From the NCBI GenBank assembly GCA_950106755.1, contig OX467086.1, positions 20,974,001-21,038,000 on the forward strand: a stretch of 64,000 bases of DNA, written 5' to 3'. The translations under genes and the position numbers were made by a program. The notes below the pieces were generated by a model that saw only the letters and a list, made by a program, of their open reading frames with translations, ran no database searches and was not told the DNA's origin. Below, one piece after another: positions 24,993-37,069 of this stretch (within the stretch, counting starts at the first letter, position 1; every line of letters starts with the position of its first letter). The stretch comes from Climacium dendroides. Taxonomy: Eukaryota > Streptophyta > Bryopsida > Hypnales > Climaciaceae.

Positions 24993-27900
24993 ATGGCAAT
25001 GGCCAGAGCAGCTTTGACCTCGTTCGCCAGGAGACTGCGGACTACGTCGGTGCTTCAGGATTCTTTCTTAGTGCATGAGCAATGTAGTGGCATTTTGGAG
25101 AACGAAAGCTTTGGACGAGCGCACAAGGGTCTGTTTTTCTCATTCCCTTCAATTGGATCATGTCGTATGGAGCTTCCTGGTGTTCCTGGTGCAGGTCTTG
25201 AGGGTTTGCGTTGGAGAGTTGGGGGTGAATCAAAGCAAGAGGGTTTTGTGGGGTTTATCGGAGCTTTTGGTTCGCGGTCTTTTGCTACTCGTAGCACTCA
25301 ACTGAGAAGGTTAGCGAAGCAGCCTGTTAAGAGAGATGGTCCTCGACCAAGCGGGCGCCCGATTAGAGACAGGGCGATGGCTGGAGTAACATTCAGAAAT
25401 CTTCAGAAACGAGAAGGTTTGGCATCGCATTCGAAGTCGGATACGGTGGGTTCTAGAAAATCATGGAAACCTCGAAGCTTTACAAATTCGGGGAAGACAG
25501 TGGACCGGAGTAATGTGATAAAGCCAAGGAGCTTTCAGGATTTTCAATTGCGACGGCGTGGGTTTGAAGATACTGAAGCAGAAGCAGGTTCCCTTCTACC
25601 TCGGGTTTGGGAATTTTCTACTTCGCATGTGCTGAGGGTTTAGGGTTTAGGGTTTAAAGATTTCAGGATTCTCGAATTTTTCTTAAGGTTCAGGGTTTAG
25701 GGTTTAAGAATCGACTAGACTTCTGGATCTTGTATTTGAGAGAGTTGTGTGATCGAAGATACTGAGCCTCCTGGTCCGGTACTTTGCTCAATAGCAATGT
25801 GACTGATAAGCTCTGTTTCCACGGTTTGTTTGGTTTCAATAGATGTTCCTGCGAAGCGTAAAAGGCGAGTGATGCGCTTGCATCCATCGGATCAGACCAA
25901 CAAACGCATTGTGGATGATTCTCCTATTGATTCACCCCCAGGTATTGATCAGCCTTGCTTTTGTTAAAGGTAGAGGATACTCTTTCCGTCACTTCAAGCA
26001 TTTCAACCTCTATAGAGCTTTAGAGGGATCATGCCAACCCTTGAGGTTAGTCGATGACCATATCTATTTGAATCGCCACGCAGCACAACCGAAGACAGCT
26101 GCAACAAGTGACGATGGAGTCTTAGACGATGCGAGTTCTTCGCAGAATGCTCAATTTAGAGCCATCCAGCCATTGCCTGAGATATTGCGCCACATCGATA
26201 CCCATGTATGCCCACCATTTCCCAATTTTTTTGCAGTTCATGAACTATGGATCAAGAGTGTTTTCAGTGTATCAGTAGGATCCTGAACCCGACATTCAAA
26301 GATTGCTAATTGCATATTCTTTGAAGGTGGTCATTTCTTTTAACCTTGAAAAGGACCAAGAAGCCCCAGATGATCCTCATGTATTTTAGTAGTTTTGAGT
26401 AGGTCTTATGGGACTCTCTGTGTCAACTTTAAATTTTTTTTTACCAACCTATGCAGTGTTCTTCACTGATTCCGTCAACATAGAATTTGGTCCCATTTGA
26501 ATTATATTTTTCACTACGTGGTAAATCAAATTTGACATTTTCAAGCCATGATCCCTTGGTCCTTGGGGGGTTAAGCTTTGGTGGTTTGTGAACATACAGT
26601 ATATTTGTATCTAACGAGAAACTTGCGCTTCAGAGATTGATCGATGTAGTTGTTGGGCTTTGTTCTGGCCAGTTGCTTGGACGAAGACGATTGTGGGAAT
26701 GGAGGAAAGGAGGGTATCACCAAAAACTGAAGGCACCGTTGGATGACGTACCCCATGGTAGCAAGGAGGGGCGGCTTCCCATCCAGGAGACTGTAGGCTT
26801 ATCGCCTCCCTCTTTATGTTCTTTGTGAGTGTTTACAGCTTGCAAGACGGCTGTAGATGTCGTCTGGATTACTAGTTAGTACGTAATATTCTTTATCGGA
26901 CTTGAAATGTCTGTTGCGGAAAAGAATGTAGTGGCTATGTGCCTGCACTTATGCCTAGATTTGCAGCTTTATTTTGCCTTGGTGAACCCTTGAACGGAAA
27001 GATATCTGGAAGGAATCTGTTAAGATAGCTTGACATTTGTTACTTTTCAAATCTATTTACCAATAGGGACTTTAATTGTATGAAGCACAGAACGTTTCAT
27101 ACAGTTTTGTTACGTTTCTCTCTTTTGCTTACACTTTCTAAGGATGAACTTGGCGTTTTTTGTGCTGCATTGTCACTTCATATCTGCTTATTGTTGCAGG
27201 TATTCAAGCACAAGCTCACATTCGTTGCTGCTGCCAAAGTTTCACGTTCTCTTCCTTCATTAGGTCTACCTGAAATTGCGTTTGCAGGTAAGGTTTATGG
27301 ATTCTTTCCTTCTGCATCACTTGATGTACAGGTTTTGCTTTTGAGCTTGTTCTTGATGTCAAACTCTTTTGTTGAATGTATCTTGTGTTTGCAGGCAGGT
27401 CAAATGTAGGGAAGTCCTCGTTGATAAATGCGCTTACAAGACAATGGGGTGTTGTTCGAACCTCTGATAAGCCTGGGATGACTCAGGTACCTATGGTGGT
27501 CTTTGAAATTTAAGTTTGTGAATTCGATGTTAAACTGCACGTGAACTTATGGCTCATTTCGAAACTGACCTGGATTTTTGGCCTTGACAGTCGATTAATT
27601 TCTTCACATTGGGATCTCGGCTGTGTCTAGTTGATCTCCCAGGATATGGTTTTGCTTATGCAAAGGAAGAGGCAAAGGAGGCCTGGGATGATCTCGTAAG
27701 TGCCTTTGAAAATCTTACTGGCTTGCTAGTACGTTCACTTAGTACTGTCCAATTTATGTTTTTCAGGTTAATGAGATTTCTGTGACGATTGCACTTCCTG
27801 ATTGACAAAATGGATATTTGAATAACTAGGTCAAGGAGTATGTTACAACAAGGAATAATCTGAAGCGGGTGTGCTTGTTGGTGGACTCCAAATGGGGCTT

Positions 27901-28849
27901 GAAGCCACGAGACGAAGAACTTATTCATCTGATGGAGAAGTAACGTTTCTGACCGTATGGTATTTCCATTTGGAATGGATCATTTCTGTTATATTCTTGT
28001 TATATTGACATGCGCTGTTGCTTGACAGTGCCCATACAAATTATCAAGTCGTACTTACCAAAACAGACATCCTCTCGCCATCGGATCTTGCTCGCCGGGC
28101 CACCCAGATACAAGAGGTGACCAATGTAGAAAAAAACCTTTTCTGTAAAATCGTAGTAAACTTGCTTCTCTTTGGCTTTACTTTGTTTCTTTCAGAAATT
28201 TTGAGAGATTGCTGTGGTGAGCCTATTGTAGGCATGATATAGATCTCATTTTAGATATCAGAGTGGTTTTCATAATCACTAGGATCATGTATACTTCAGA
28301 CGGACCTTTTTCGCCTTCCATACCAGTAGAACGCCTGTAACCGAAGTGGTATTACTTGCAATGTCCAGACACTTATATCAGCTAGCGATGGGTAGTCCTT
28401 AATGTACAGTTCCCTGCTCCTGCTCATGTACTGGTGGGTCATCTTTAGGAAACAGGATCAATGGGTTTGTGGATGCCATTTTAAAATTTTTTGTGGTCTT
28501 TGAAGGCTTGAAAGAATTTTTACGGAATATCTTGTTTGTACTGATCAATACAGTAATTGTTGGAATGTGCAGGCTCTTAAGCGTCACAGGAACTTCGTTT
28601 TACCTGTGGTATGGTCATGCAATCTTCTCGTACAACTTGATGAATTGCGTGCAATTATGTGATATCAAAACCTCTGAGTATAGAAAAGGTGGTGAAATTT
28701 GTGCAAAAATCATGAACGCATCCTTAGATTTTTGGCATGGGTTCTGCGTGTGGGATCAGGTGATGGTGAGCTCACAAACGGGTGGTGGTCTTCCACATCT
28801 TCGGAAAGCTCTCATCAATTTAGCAGTGTCCGGCACCAACGCGACTTAA
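24993..28849 (+). CDS. EngB: EngB/YihA-type GTPase, organelle-targeted (EngB-3-like)
   Basis: Exons I can place: 24993-25587, 25843-25941, 27200-27287, 27395-27486, 27591-27695, 27830-27939, 28029-28116, 28573-28608, 28760-28849. G1 is GRSNVGKSS, split across the exon at 27395. The T-rich loop is [10 protein letters not shown]3 is DLPGYGFA, G4 is LTKTD, and the G5 region is [10 protein letters not shown]. From exon 3 on, the exons join in phase. The protein begins [16 protein letters not shown], an arginine-rich presequence suited to mitochondria or plastids, then a long basic extension as in the plant EngB-3 type (At5g58370). EngB GTPases act in ribosome large-subunit assembly. The link between exon 25843-25941 (ends in phase 1) and exon 27200 (starts in phase 0) is unsolved; an exon ending at about 26208 (frame ...[11 protein letters not shown]) would restore phase. 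The first ATG in frame was chosen. Confidence 0.88.
25633..25715. repeat. Interstitial plant telomere repeats
   Basis: Within intron 1 of the EngB gene the sequence has two runs: GGGTTTAGGGTTTAGGGTTT near 25636-25655 and AGGGTTTAGGGTTTAA near 25694-25710. The unit is TTTAGGG, the common plant telomere repeat. These may act as telo-box elements or mark an old double-strand break repair. Confidence 0.8.
25942..27199 (+). other. EngB gene interior with a possible extra exon
   Basis: An open frame at 25909-26286 reads, in part, [29 protein letters not shown] and stops at a good donor (CAT|GTATGC) at about 26208, in a phase that fits exon 27200. Its acceptor is unclear: the nearest AG that would fit exon 25843-25941 leaves an intron of only about 28 bases. 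The rest (26.3-27.2 kb) is intron-like with no other signal. Confidence 0.4.
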
Positions 28850-29994
28850 AATGAATGTGTCTTTCAGAAAGCGAGACATGATATATTTGGTTCTTGGATT
28901 TGCATGAATCACTTAGGGAGGTCAACAATTAAAAGGTATGAAATTGCCCGTATATGAAGGACGATGCAGTTAGTCAACGATGTCGTCTTCGAAAGCCTGG
29001 TGCTGCTTCAACAGTAGAAGTTTCAGATTGCAACTTGCGGCGCAGCTTCTAAGTATTCTTATTTCTGAAGATGAAGAGGTGTGTTGCATTCTCAGTCTTC
29101 CTGGTTACATGGCTGCATCGTCCATTATAACTGGTTTGCAAACATCAGGGTCATTTTATTGACATTTTAGACACGCCGTTGAGATACTCTTCCTAGGGTA
29201 GACATCAAATTTTCGTAACATTCTAGAGCAGTGATGGTATTTCACTTTTTTGATTGAAGCTGCTTTGTGGTGGTTAACAACTACACTTGTCTGCCATAGA
29301 TGGTCGAGTAGTCGACTCACATCTCGAGTCATTCTGGAACTCGAGATGTGAGGAAGAAAGATGCCAGTGAATTCGAGCATCTTGGACACCGTGATCCTTG
29401 AATATATCAAAGCTTCCTTGATTGAGTACAATAGTTGGACCCATAGTGACATGGTGTTTGTGGCCTCTGTCAAGAAATGTTACCTTTTGTGGATTTCCAT
29501 TCTTTTACCCAGGTGTAAGTTTTGTATGGATTGTGTTGATTTCCTACAAATAACCTAGTTGCCGTCAGAATACACTGCATTGTGTTGGTTTTAGGTCCAT
29601 TATTGATTTCAGGTGTACCAGCGTACCACCCTTAGATTGTATCATAAAAACAAACATAAGTAGACTCTTCTTTGGGTATTTGGTAGACTTTGAAATTTAT
29701 TCTAGAATATGACTACAGGCTCAGAGCAACCCTTCACGTGTACATATTCTAAGTTATGTGCACCCAAATTCGCCACCTTGAGACTGTTTATTTCAGGTGG
29801 AATATTTTGGGTGCACATAAGGTAAACCAGCCTAGGACAGCATAATGACTGGTTTGCCTTGTTTGCATTGTTGAAAATTTTTAAATTCCTTTCCACGCAA
29901 AGAAAAATGTGAGAAATGGGGAGACCAATTGAATTTTCATATCTTTGACAAAGAATGGAGGAGGCATTTTTGAAGAGCATGGATGCCATTTCTT
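28850..29994. other. EngB 3' flank with two hairpins
   Basis: No gene is seen. Two strong inverted repeats are present. At 29316-29352, 14-base arms (CTCACATCTCGAGT and its complement) are separated by 9 bases. At 29754-29820, arms TTATGTGCACCCAAA and its complement enclose about 35 bases that include a second, shorter pairing (CCACCT/AGGTGG). Confidence 0.6.
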
Positions 29995-30191
29995 GGTCGA
30001 TGAATGACAAAAATCTCTCCATGTAGGATAGAAGTGCAACTATTCATTCTCTAAATTTTATTTGAAAAGGGGACGTCTTTTGTAGTAAGTTTATCTCCCA
30101 ATGAGTGTTTTTGCATTTTTTGAAGCCAACAATTCACATGGTACCCAAACAAATGATTTCCACAATGATTGACTTGTCATTTAAGGGTTAA
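29995..30191. mobile_element. Truncated TTAA MITE, copy 3
   Basis: The right part (GATGAATGACAAAAATC, then CAACTATTCATTCTC, ending GTCATTTAAGGGTTAA) matches the interiors and right ends of the 8.7 and 9.4 kb MITEs. I cannot find the left TTAACCC end upstream, so it is probably truncated or diverged. Confidence 0.5.
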
Positions 30192-31299
30192 GCATGTTCC
30201 TATCAATGAAGAGTGCCTTCAAATTTGTTCTCATCGAATAAGGTACATTCTATTTGTAATTATTGACTCTGTTGATTGGATAGAAACTATAACTTTGACT
30301 TTTATTTCTAAATCCCAATTTCCAAATCCTATTTGCAACCACATCCACATTGTGCAACATGGTTAGGATTTGGTTGGAGTAAGGGTGTGAGGTTCAATTG
30401 ATCAATAAATTAATATTGTTGTCTACCTAGTATAGAGCCTCATGGTTATATTGTTTTCTTTACAATCCTCCATTGCTATTTTGACCAATTCAAGTGATTA
30501 ATATCATCCAATGTTGTCTAATTCCAAAAAGGATATAAAGGAGTCTACCCATTTTGATTGTCAATCCATTCACTTAGTTATAGTTTCAGCTCCTCCATTT
30601 TTGACCGTCAACCCAATTTACAATTTAGGCTCTTCCATTTCCGATCAACAGTATTGAAGGTGATAGTTCACATCTAGCATGGGCAACAAGATTTTTAATT
30701 TTTTTAATTTTTAATTTTAATTTTTCTACCAATGTTCTTTGTTGCCTAAGAATCTATAGCTCCTTAAAGGTTCACTTTTTTCCTAGCATTGAATTGCTTA
30801 AATAGTTGGAAATAGGTTGTTTTTCTAATATCTACATTGGATTCAAAGTTCATTGGATTACATTCTAGAAAGTGCCTTTTCACCACTAATTCTTTAGATC
30901 ACAACAATCTTGACTATTTGTACAAAGAATACATAACTAGTTGTTGACTTTTCAACTCTAATGTAGCACCATCCCATTGGCAATCCATCACCATTGCCAT
31001 TACAAGTTGCAACTTATAACCTTCTTTCCTTTCAACTTGCTTCATATACCTTTGGATCATGAAGATCAAAGGTTGGGATTGAAAAATGTATAACCAATTA
31101 TGTATGATAACCTATTTATTGTTAGCGTGAATCATTAGCTATCTAATATGTAACCTCGCTTATTATTGCTCAAAGCTACAATTATAATAAGGTAGGAATA
31201 CCAATAACGGTATTCCCCCTCTAATAGTAGAGTAGAGTGTCCTAAAACAAAGAGGTGGCTCTATTGTTGATTGGAAAAGATTCAACTGGTTCACACTTG
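30192..31299. other. AT-rich intergenic DNA
   Basis: No gene or well-bounded repeat is visible. There is a short TTTTAATTTTTAATTTT tract near 30693-30725. Confidence 0.5.
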
Positions 31300-32431
31300 A
31301 TTAGGGGAGGACCATTGCCTAGTTATAAAATGTTATGTTTGCATCAAATTTTTTTCCATTGATTCTTCTTCTATTTTTAGGTTCATGTATAAGCATCAAC
31401 CCCTTTTTTATTACAACAACAAACCTAAACACTCTAAAGCACTAAACAATCCTCTAATCCTACTTTCTTCTTCTTTACCTAGAATAAATATTGGTTCTTG
31501 TCCAAAGGGGATGAGGTTTTGCATTGACAAAAAGTAAGCTTTAATTTAAGGAAGTTTGTGTAGGACCTTATTCAAGAAGCCAACTAGACTAGAAAGATAT
31601 TGAGTAGGTAGTTGCTTGTTCCTATAGCTCCACACAAGTAAGGTAGAAATACCATAAACAATTAAAATGAGCATCACAAATTCCTTGAAGAATTGAGTTC
31701 AATGTGTGCAAAAATAAGGATAAAGAAGAATGCAAAAAAAAGGATTTTTTTTTCTCAAGAATGAATATTTTGTTCAATATAAATGTGGATTCTTCATATG
31801 GGTCCTATTTGTGTCTCATAGCTTTATCTAAAACAGCTACCTTTGGAACTTGTTCCTGTTGCAGAAGATATTATGCTTTGCTAGATACATGGGAAGGACT
31901 TCCTAGACAAACTGACAATGAATCGCATCTGGGCTTCCTCCTACATGACATTGAGTCGTATTTTGGTCAGATTTGGCATTGAAATTCTGTTAAAAGTGCC
32001 ACATGTCATCTTCTGAGTGGCACAAGGTGACGTGGACGCATGAGAATCTGACGTGGAAATTCCATCTTTGGCCCCAACGTGACCCTCACGTCCGGTATCC
32101 CAGAATAGAGTCCACTGGATTTTTTACTATTCTGATTATTTTCACATGTCGAGGATGTAGACTTTTCAAGGCTTTTCCTAGAATCGTGTGCCAGTGACCA
32201 ATTTCTCACAGGATTTTTACCTCAATGATGCCGACAATTTGTCCGGACTGAAAAGTCTTCAGTCACAGAAGTAGCTAAAATCCGCTCCATTGCTACTTGA
32301 AAATTTTCAGTAGGTAAAAGTACATTGGAGAAAATCCTTAAAAAAAATTAGATTTTAGCCAAGACTGCAACAAACAATAGAATTTGATAACCAATTTGCA
32401 ACTTCCTCCACATTGGAACAAGCATTTATAT

Positions 32432-32660
32432 GGGGAATTTTGTTAAAATGGCGGCATTCCATGTGCCACTTTCAAACTGCCCACTTTTAAATGTAAAAGT
32501 GACATCTAGGATAGGTATAGTTTGTAAGAATCTTGGACTTTTATAGATTTAAGAAGTCTATGACTATTATAGATTTCAAATTGCGTATTTTGAATTGTAA
32601 AAGTGACATCTAGCATAGGTATAGATTTCAAACATCTAAGGATGATATAAATTTCAGACA
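32432..32660. repeat. Half copy of the GAGAATTTC-type MITE
   Basis: The start GGGGAATTTTGTTAAAATGG followed by GGCATTCCATGTGCCA resembles the inverted right arm of the MITE at 33059-33374. It continues with the same ATCTAGGATAGGTATAG-type internal blocks but lacks a second end. Confidence 0.45.
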
Positions 32661-33019
32661 TCTAGGACATTTGTTTTCTTGATATAATAAATGCTTATAT
32701 TTTGATGAAGGGACTAATTACAAGTTTCTATTAACAAACAAGTGCCTTGATAGCAAGAACATCCAACCTAAGAAGCCTTGTCCGAGATGACTTATCAACT
32801 AGATTGGAAAATACATTGCATGCAATGGGTAACTATAAGAACTATGTTGTTGGAAGCTAAGGGAAGTGTGATACATCATTGAGATCCAAACGTTTGCAAT
32901 TCATGGATAATTGCTTGGATGATGATTGCAATGATAACCCAATTGTTTTAAGGGATAGGCAATAGATGTTCTCGAATTGAAGCAAAAAAAAAAAGAAAAC
33001 TACTAGCCTTGTATAGTAC

Positions 33020-34229
33020 TTGGAAGCAATAATATGGATATCCAATTTTGCCATTATAGAGAATTTCATTAAAATGGCACCATTTCGCAACTTTGGTAGA
33101 TATAGATTGGGCAATCTAAAATGTACACTTGTCTTAGATTTTTGAAATCTATACCTTTTTTAGAAGTCTAAAATCTACATTTGTTATAAATATCACTTTT
33201 ACGGTTTAGACTACACGGTTTAAAATCTATATTAGTCCTAGATTTTTGATATTGATATACGTCTAAGATTTCTAAAATCTATACTTGTCGTTGATGGCAC
33301 TTTTATAGTTCGGATTGCAAAGTTTGAAAATGGTACATGGAATACTGCCATTTGCCCATTTTAATGAAATTCTCCATCATTTGAAAGAATTTTGCGTAAT
33401 ACAAAATACAGTTGGCATTTTTGGTCTTGCATAATGATCATTCAATTCTTGCATAATTCCAATTAATCATACCAAATTTGGCTTTTAGAAAAGCAAAATT
33501 TTATTTTGGATGAATTGTTTCATTTAAATTTTATGGTTTTACATGATAATTGATTGAAAAATATTGATGATGAATTTTTTTTAATTTGATTGCATAGAGA
33601 TGTAGGAAAAATCCATATGTACATCTTTCATATTAAAAAAGTACCCCATTAAGTAGCAAAAATATGATCTATAAAGAGTTCAATACTTCAATTGGAGGTT
33701 TTGTATGACCATTTTTTATAAAATAGACATCTCTATAATTTAAGTAGATTTTGTCATTTTTCTATTTGACCCTCACACTATAACTACTTTTGTATATTTA
33801 TGTATGATGGTACAATTACTTTGCCAAAATGTATTCAAGTTATAGAGATATCTATTTTATAAAATTTGGTCATATAAAACCTCTAATTGAACTCTTTATA
33901 GATCATATTTATTTTACGTAATGGGATATTTTTTAATATGAAAGATGTATGCATGGATGGTTTCTAATTTCTACATATCTATACAATTGAATTAAAAGAA
34001 ATTCATGACCAATGTTTTTCAATCAATTATTATGTAAATCATAAAGTTTAAATGAGACAATTCACCAAAAATGGAGTTTTGCTTTTTTGAAAACCAAATT
34101 TGGTATGCTTGATTGAAATTGTGCAAAAGTTGAGTATTCATTATGCAAGACAAAAAATTTCAATTATATTTTATATAATGCAAAATTCTTTTGAATGATA
34201 GAAGTGGATATCTATGTCATTGCTTCCAA
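33020..34229. mobile_element. Foldback element, long inverted arms, ~9 bp target duplication
   Basis: The ends are TTGGAAGCAATA and, inverted, TTGGAAGCAATG. The arms pair through 33020-33058 plus 33375-33765 on the left and about 33830-34229 on the right, leaving a loop near 33770-33820. The left arm is broken by a 316 bp MITE. Flanks are GTATAGTAC (33011-33019) and GTACTGTAT (34230-34238). The matching empty site in the gene-copy flanks reads CCTTGTACAGTACAAGTC (about 35664-35681). A 9 bp duplication with long inverted ends suggests a Mutator-like foldback. A transcript across it would form long double-stranded RNA. Confidence 0.7.
33059..33374. mobile_element. 316 bp MITE nested in the foldback arm
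   Basis: The ends GAGAATTTCATTAAAATGG (33059) and its inverted copy ending at 33374 are terminal inverted repeats. The opposite arm of the host foldback lacks this block (TATCATTCAAAAG stands there in the matching orientation), so it was inserted after the foldback formed. The interior is AT-rich and non-coding. I could not fix the target duplication. Confidence 0.65.
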
Positions 34230-36186
34230 GTACTGTATAAGGCTTGAACATGCATTGAGATTTTGTTCTAAACAGTATTTGCAAATAACCTCTCAACTTC
34301 TATAACCTACCTTATTGAAGTGTAAAGTTGACCATATATCTTGATTAAATAGGCACCTTGAGGGCATTTTTTATAGTTGTACAATCCTTGATGGCTATTG
34401 TAATAGAGAAATTCTATGACAAGACACGTAACTTGTAAACAATATTAACTTAGGAAACTGTCTCTAAATGACACTTATTAGTTGATTATTCTAAGGAGCT
34501 AGACTGCTAGAGGATTATTTTAGGGAATGTATTGCCAAATTGTCAATCGTTATAGCAACCTCAATTGTTTATACAAAGAACCTTTGCTCATTATTGTTGG
34601 GAGTTACAATAAACACTTGTGCAAAGCTATAGGTTCTAAATAAAGAAAAAAAAGGAATAAAGAATTGTTTAGTGCATTAGAGTGTTCAAGTTTGTTGTTG
34701 TAATACAAAACATGTTGATGCCTATTTATAAACCTAAGAATAGAAGATTCAATGAAAAAATATTTGATGCAAACATAATATTGTACAACCAAGCAACAAT
34801 CCTCCCCATGCTAGTAACTAAAGGTATTATACTTTGCTAAATGTATGGGAGGGACCTCTTCCCTTTCACGCTTTCTCCCATGAGACAATGGAGCACATTT
34901 TGCACCTTCCTTGAGGCTTCCTCCTACACGACCTTGGATTGCATTTTGCACCTTTCAATGTACTTTTCATGTCAAATTCGGCAAAAATTAAGTCATTTTT
35001 GTTAAAAGTGCCACATGTCCTCTTCTGAGTCGTGTGAGGTGATATGGACATGTGAGAATCTAATGTGGAAATTCAATCTTGACACATCTTTGCCCCCCAC
35101 ATGTCCCTCACTACCAGTATTCTAGAATAGAGCCCACTACATTTTTTCTAAATTTGGAAATTATTTTGATTATTTTCGCATGTAAAGAATGTAGACTTTC
35201 CAAGGCTTTTCCTAAAGTTTGTACCAGTGACCAATTTCTGATAAGGCCATATTTGTTATATTGAGACTTTTTGCAATCTCATTTTTATCTTTGACTCGAA
35301 GATAAACCACTTTATTTTCTTTTATTAATATTTTTTTATAAATAAGTAACAACACCAACTTTTAAAATTTCATTTTAGAATCATTATTTGAGCATTATTT
35401 ATTCTTAAATTTTTAACTGAATGAGGGTAAGACCTTGTCTAGACTGAAGACTTTGTCAGCCTCACACATCAAAATACAGCTCTTTCCAAAAGAACTCGTC
35501 TGGAGGTAGCTCGGGTGGCCGGGCGATACTCCAGTGGCAATGACGAATGCTCATCCCTCATCCCTGCATAGGTAATTGCATGGATGATCGCAGTGATAGC
35601 CCGATCGATAGGCCATAGGTGCTCTCAAAGTCAAGTAAAAACAAAAGGAAACTACTGGCCTTGTACAGTACAAGTCTTGAACATGCATTGATATTTTGTT
35701 CTAAACATTTTTTTATAAATAACATCAACTTTTATATCCTACCTTGTCAAAGTGTATAGTTGACCAGAGGACCATCGCAAATAAACAGGCAATTTCAGGC
35801 AGTTCTTGTAGTCTGTACAACCCTTAATGGCTACTGTAGCAGAGAAACTCCATGACAAGACAAGTAACTCGTAAACATTAATAGCTTAGGAAACTGTCTC
35901 TGAATCACACACTAGCCGATTACTCTAAGTAGCTAGAAGTACCCCAAACCACTCCAGCTTCATAGTATTACCCAACAGGAGCATCAAGATCAAAGCTTCC
36001 GCAAGCTGTTGAAGATCGATCAAGGTTCGCCGATCTAAGCCCAGCAACAACAGAACATTGTCAATGCGCATTCCATCACTCAATTCAACCAACCACACAA
36101 AAACCAGCAGCAACGTACAGAATTCAATCCTCATACTCAACATTGAAGCACCTCCAGTCTCCAGATCGTCATACATTAGTAAGCAA

Positions 36187-37018
36187 TCAGAAGAAACAGT
36201 TCCAGAGTCTTCCACTTACATAGGTAACCGAACCCTTCCCCTCCACAATCGGGTCATGCGAATGCTCCGTCGAATCAATCCGCTGGAACACCGGGATCCG
36301 TGCGCTCTCAGCAGCATCAAACCTCGGTTTGTATACGAAATACATCACCATCGACACCACTACAAAGTACAGGCGAATCACCGATTCCAACCCCCCCATG
36401 AGTACTCCGAGCACAATTTTCGCCCACACGGGAGTCCCTCCCGTCATAATCCTAGGCGTCAGCACCGTCAACACAACATATAGTACAATCCAAATAAGCC
36501 AGACACCGACAATCGTCCCCACTCTTCCGATTCTCGCCATCTTCGTACTCCGTTTCAGCGCTTTTCTTCCGTAGTTTCCACGCTCCATGATCCAGTACGG
36601 CAATGACTTCAGCCAGTGCGAAGACGATGGCGAAGTAAATGATGCCAGAGAGGAAGAGAAAAAGAACGAAAAGTGTAAAGAATTTGATGGACTTGGGGTT
36701 CGACCAGTCAGCGGTGGTGAGGACGACTGCGAGGATGGCGGGGATGAGTGTGGAGAGGAAGTAAAGGAAGAGGACGGCTAGGACTGTCCAGAGTTTGGTT
36801 ATGGACATGCGGAGAAAGGCGTGGGGGAGAAATCTAAAGACTGCGGGGACGGTGGAGCGGTCGTCTTCGGTGTCGGTGCGGGTGTAGAGGTTGGCTGTGA
36901 TGTAGGAGACAGCGCCTGTGCCGAGAGTTCCCAGTACGTAAATCAAGAGGACCAGTGTCCATATGAAGATCTTATGGAATGACTGGTCGCCTGATGGACT
37001 CGTAGCGGGGCTCGTAGT
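36187..37018 (-). pseudogene. Membrane-protein gene copy A, exon 2 (frameshifted)
   Basis: This matches exon 2 of the intact copy at 59171-58347. A 7 bp insertion at about 36588-36594 (TCCATGATCCA where copy B has TCCA) shifts the frame. Reading therefore changes from the frame of 36946-36452 to that of 36603-36187. The splice acceptor (CTGCAG) at its 5' side is kept. Its exon 1 survives only as a 57 bp fragment at 57442-57386, on the far side of the 19.6 kb transposon. The start codon and promoter were lost at the duplication joint. It cannot make the full protein. Confidence 0.85.
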
Positions 37019-37069
37019 CTGCAGAACCGGGAGCCAAAGAGTGTCAGTTACAAATGAGAGGCCATGGAA

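Larger units (their letters stand above)
31300..35301. mobile_element. Nested transposon mosaic
   Basis: Several repeat relations overlap. About 31300-31460 is an inverted copy of about 34660-34815 (shared blocks TATGTTTGCATCAAAT and ATTACAACAACAAAC). About 31860-32215 is a direct copy of about 34820-35245 (shared GTGCCACATGTC, CCAGTGACCAATTTCT). About 32895-33019 plus 34230-34505 matches the 3' flank of the membrane-protein gene copies. The stretch 35230-35360 also matches, inverted, 52290-52400. No transposase frame survives. The order suggests a diverged element with inverted ends, later invaded by a foldback element. Confidence 0.5.

Noticed and set aside
36058..36781. Plus-strand open frames over the membrane-protein gene (36058-36483, 36329-36574, 36587-36781; also 58218-58643)
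   Set aside because: They are antisense shadows of the minus-strand exon 2, which has clear membrane segments and splice sites.
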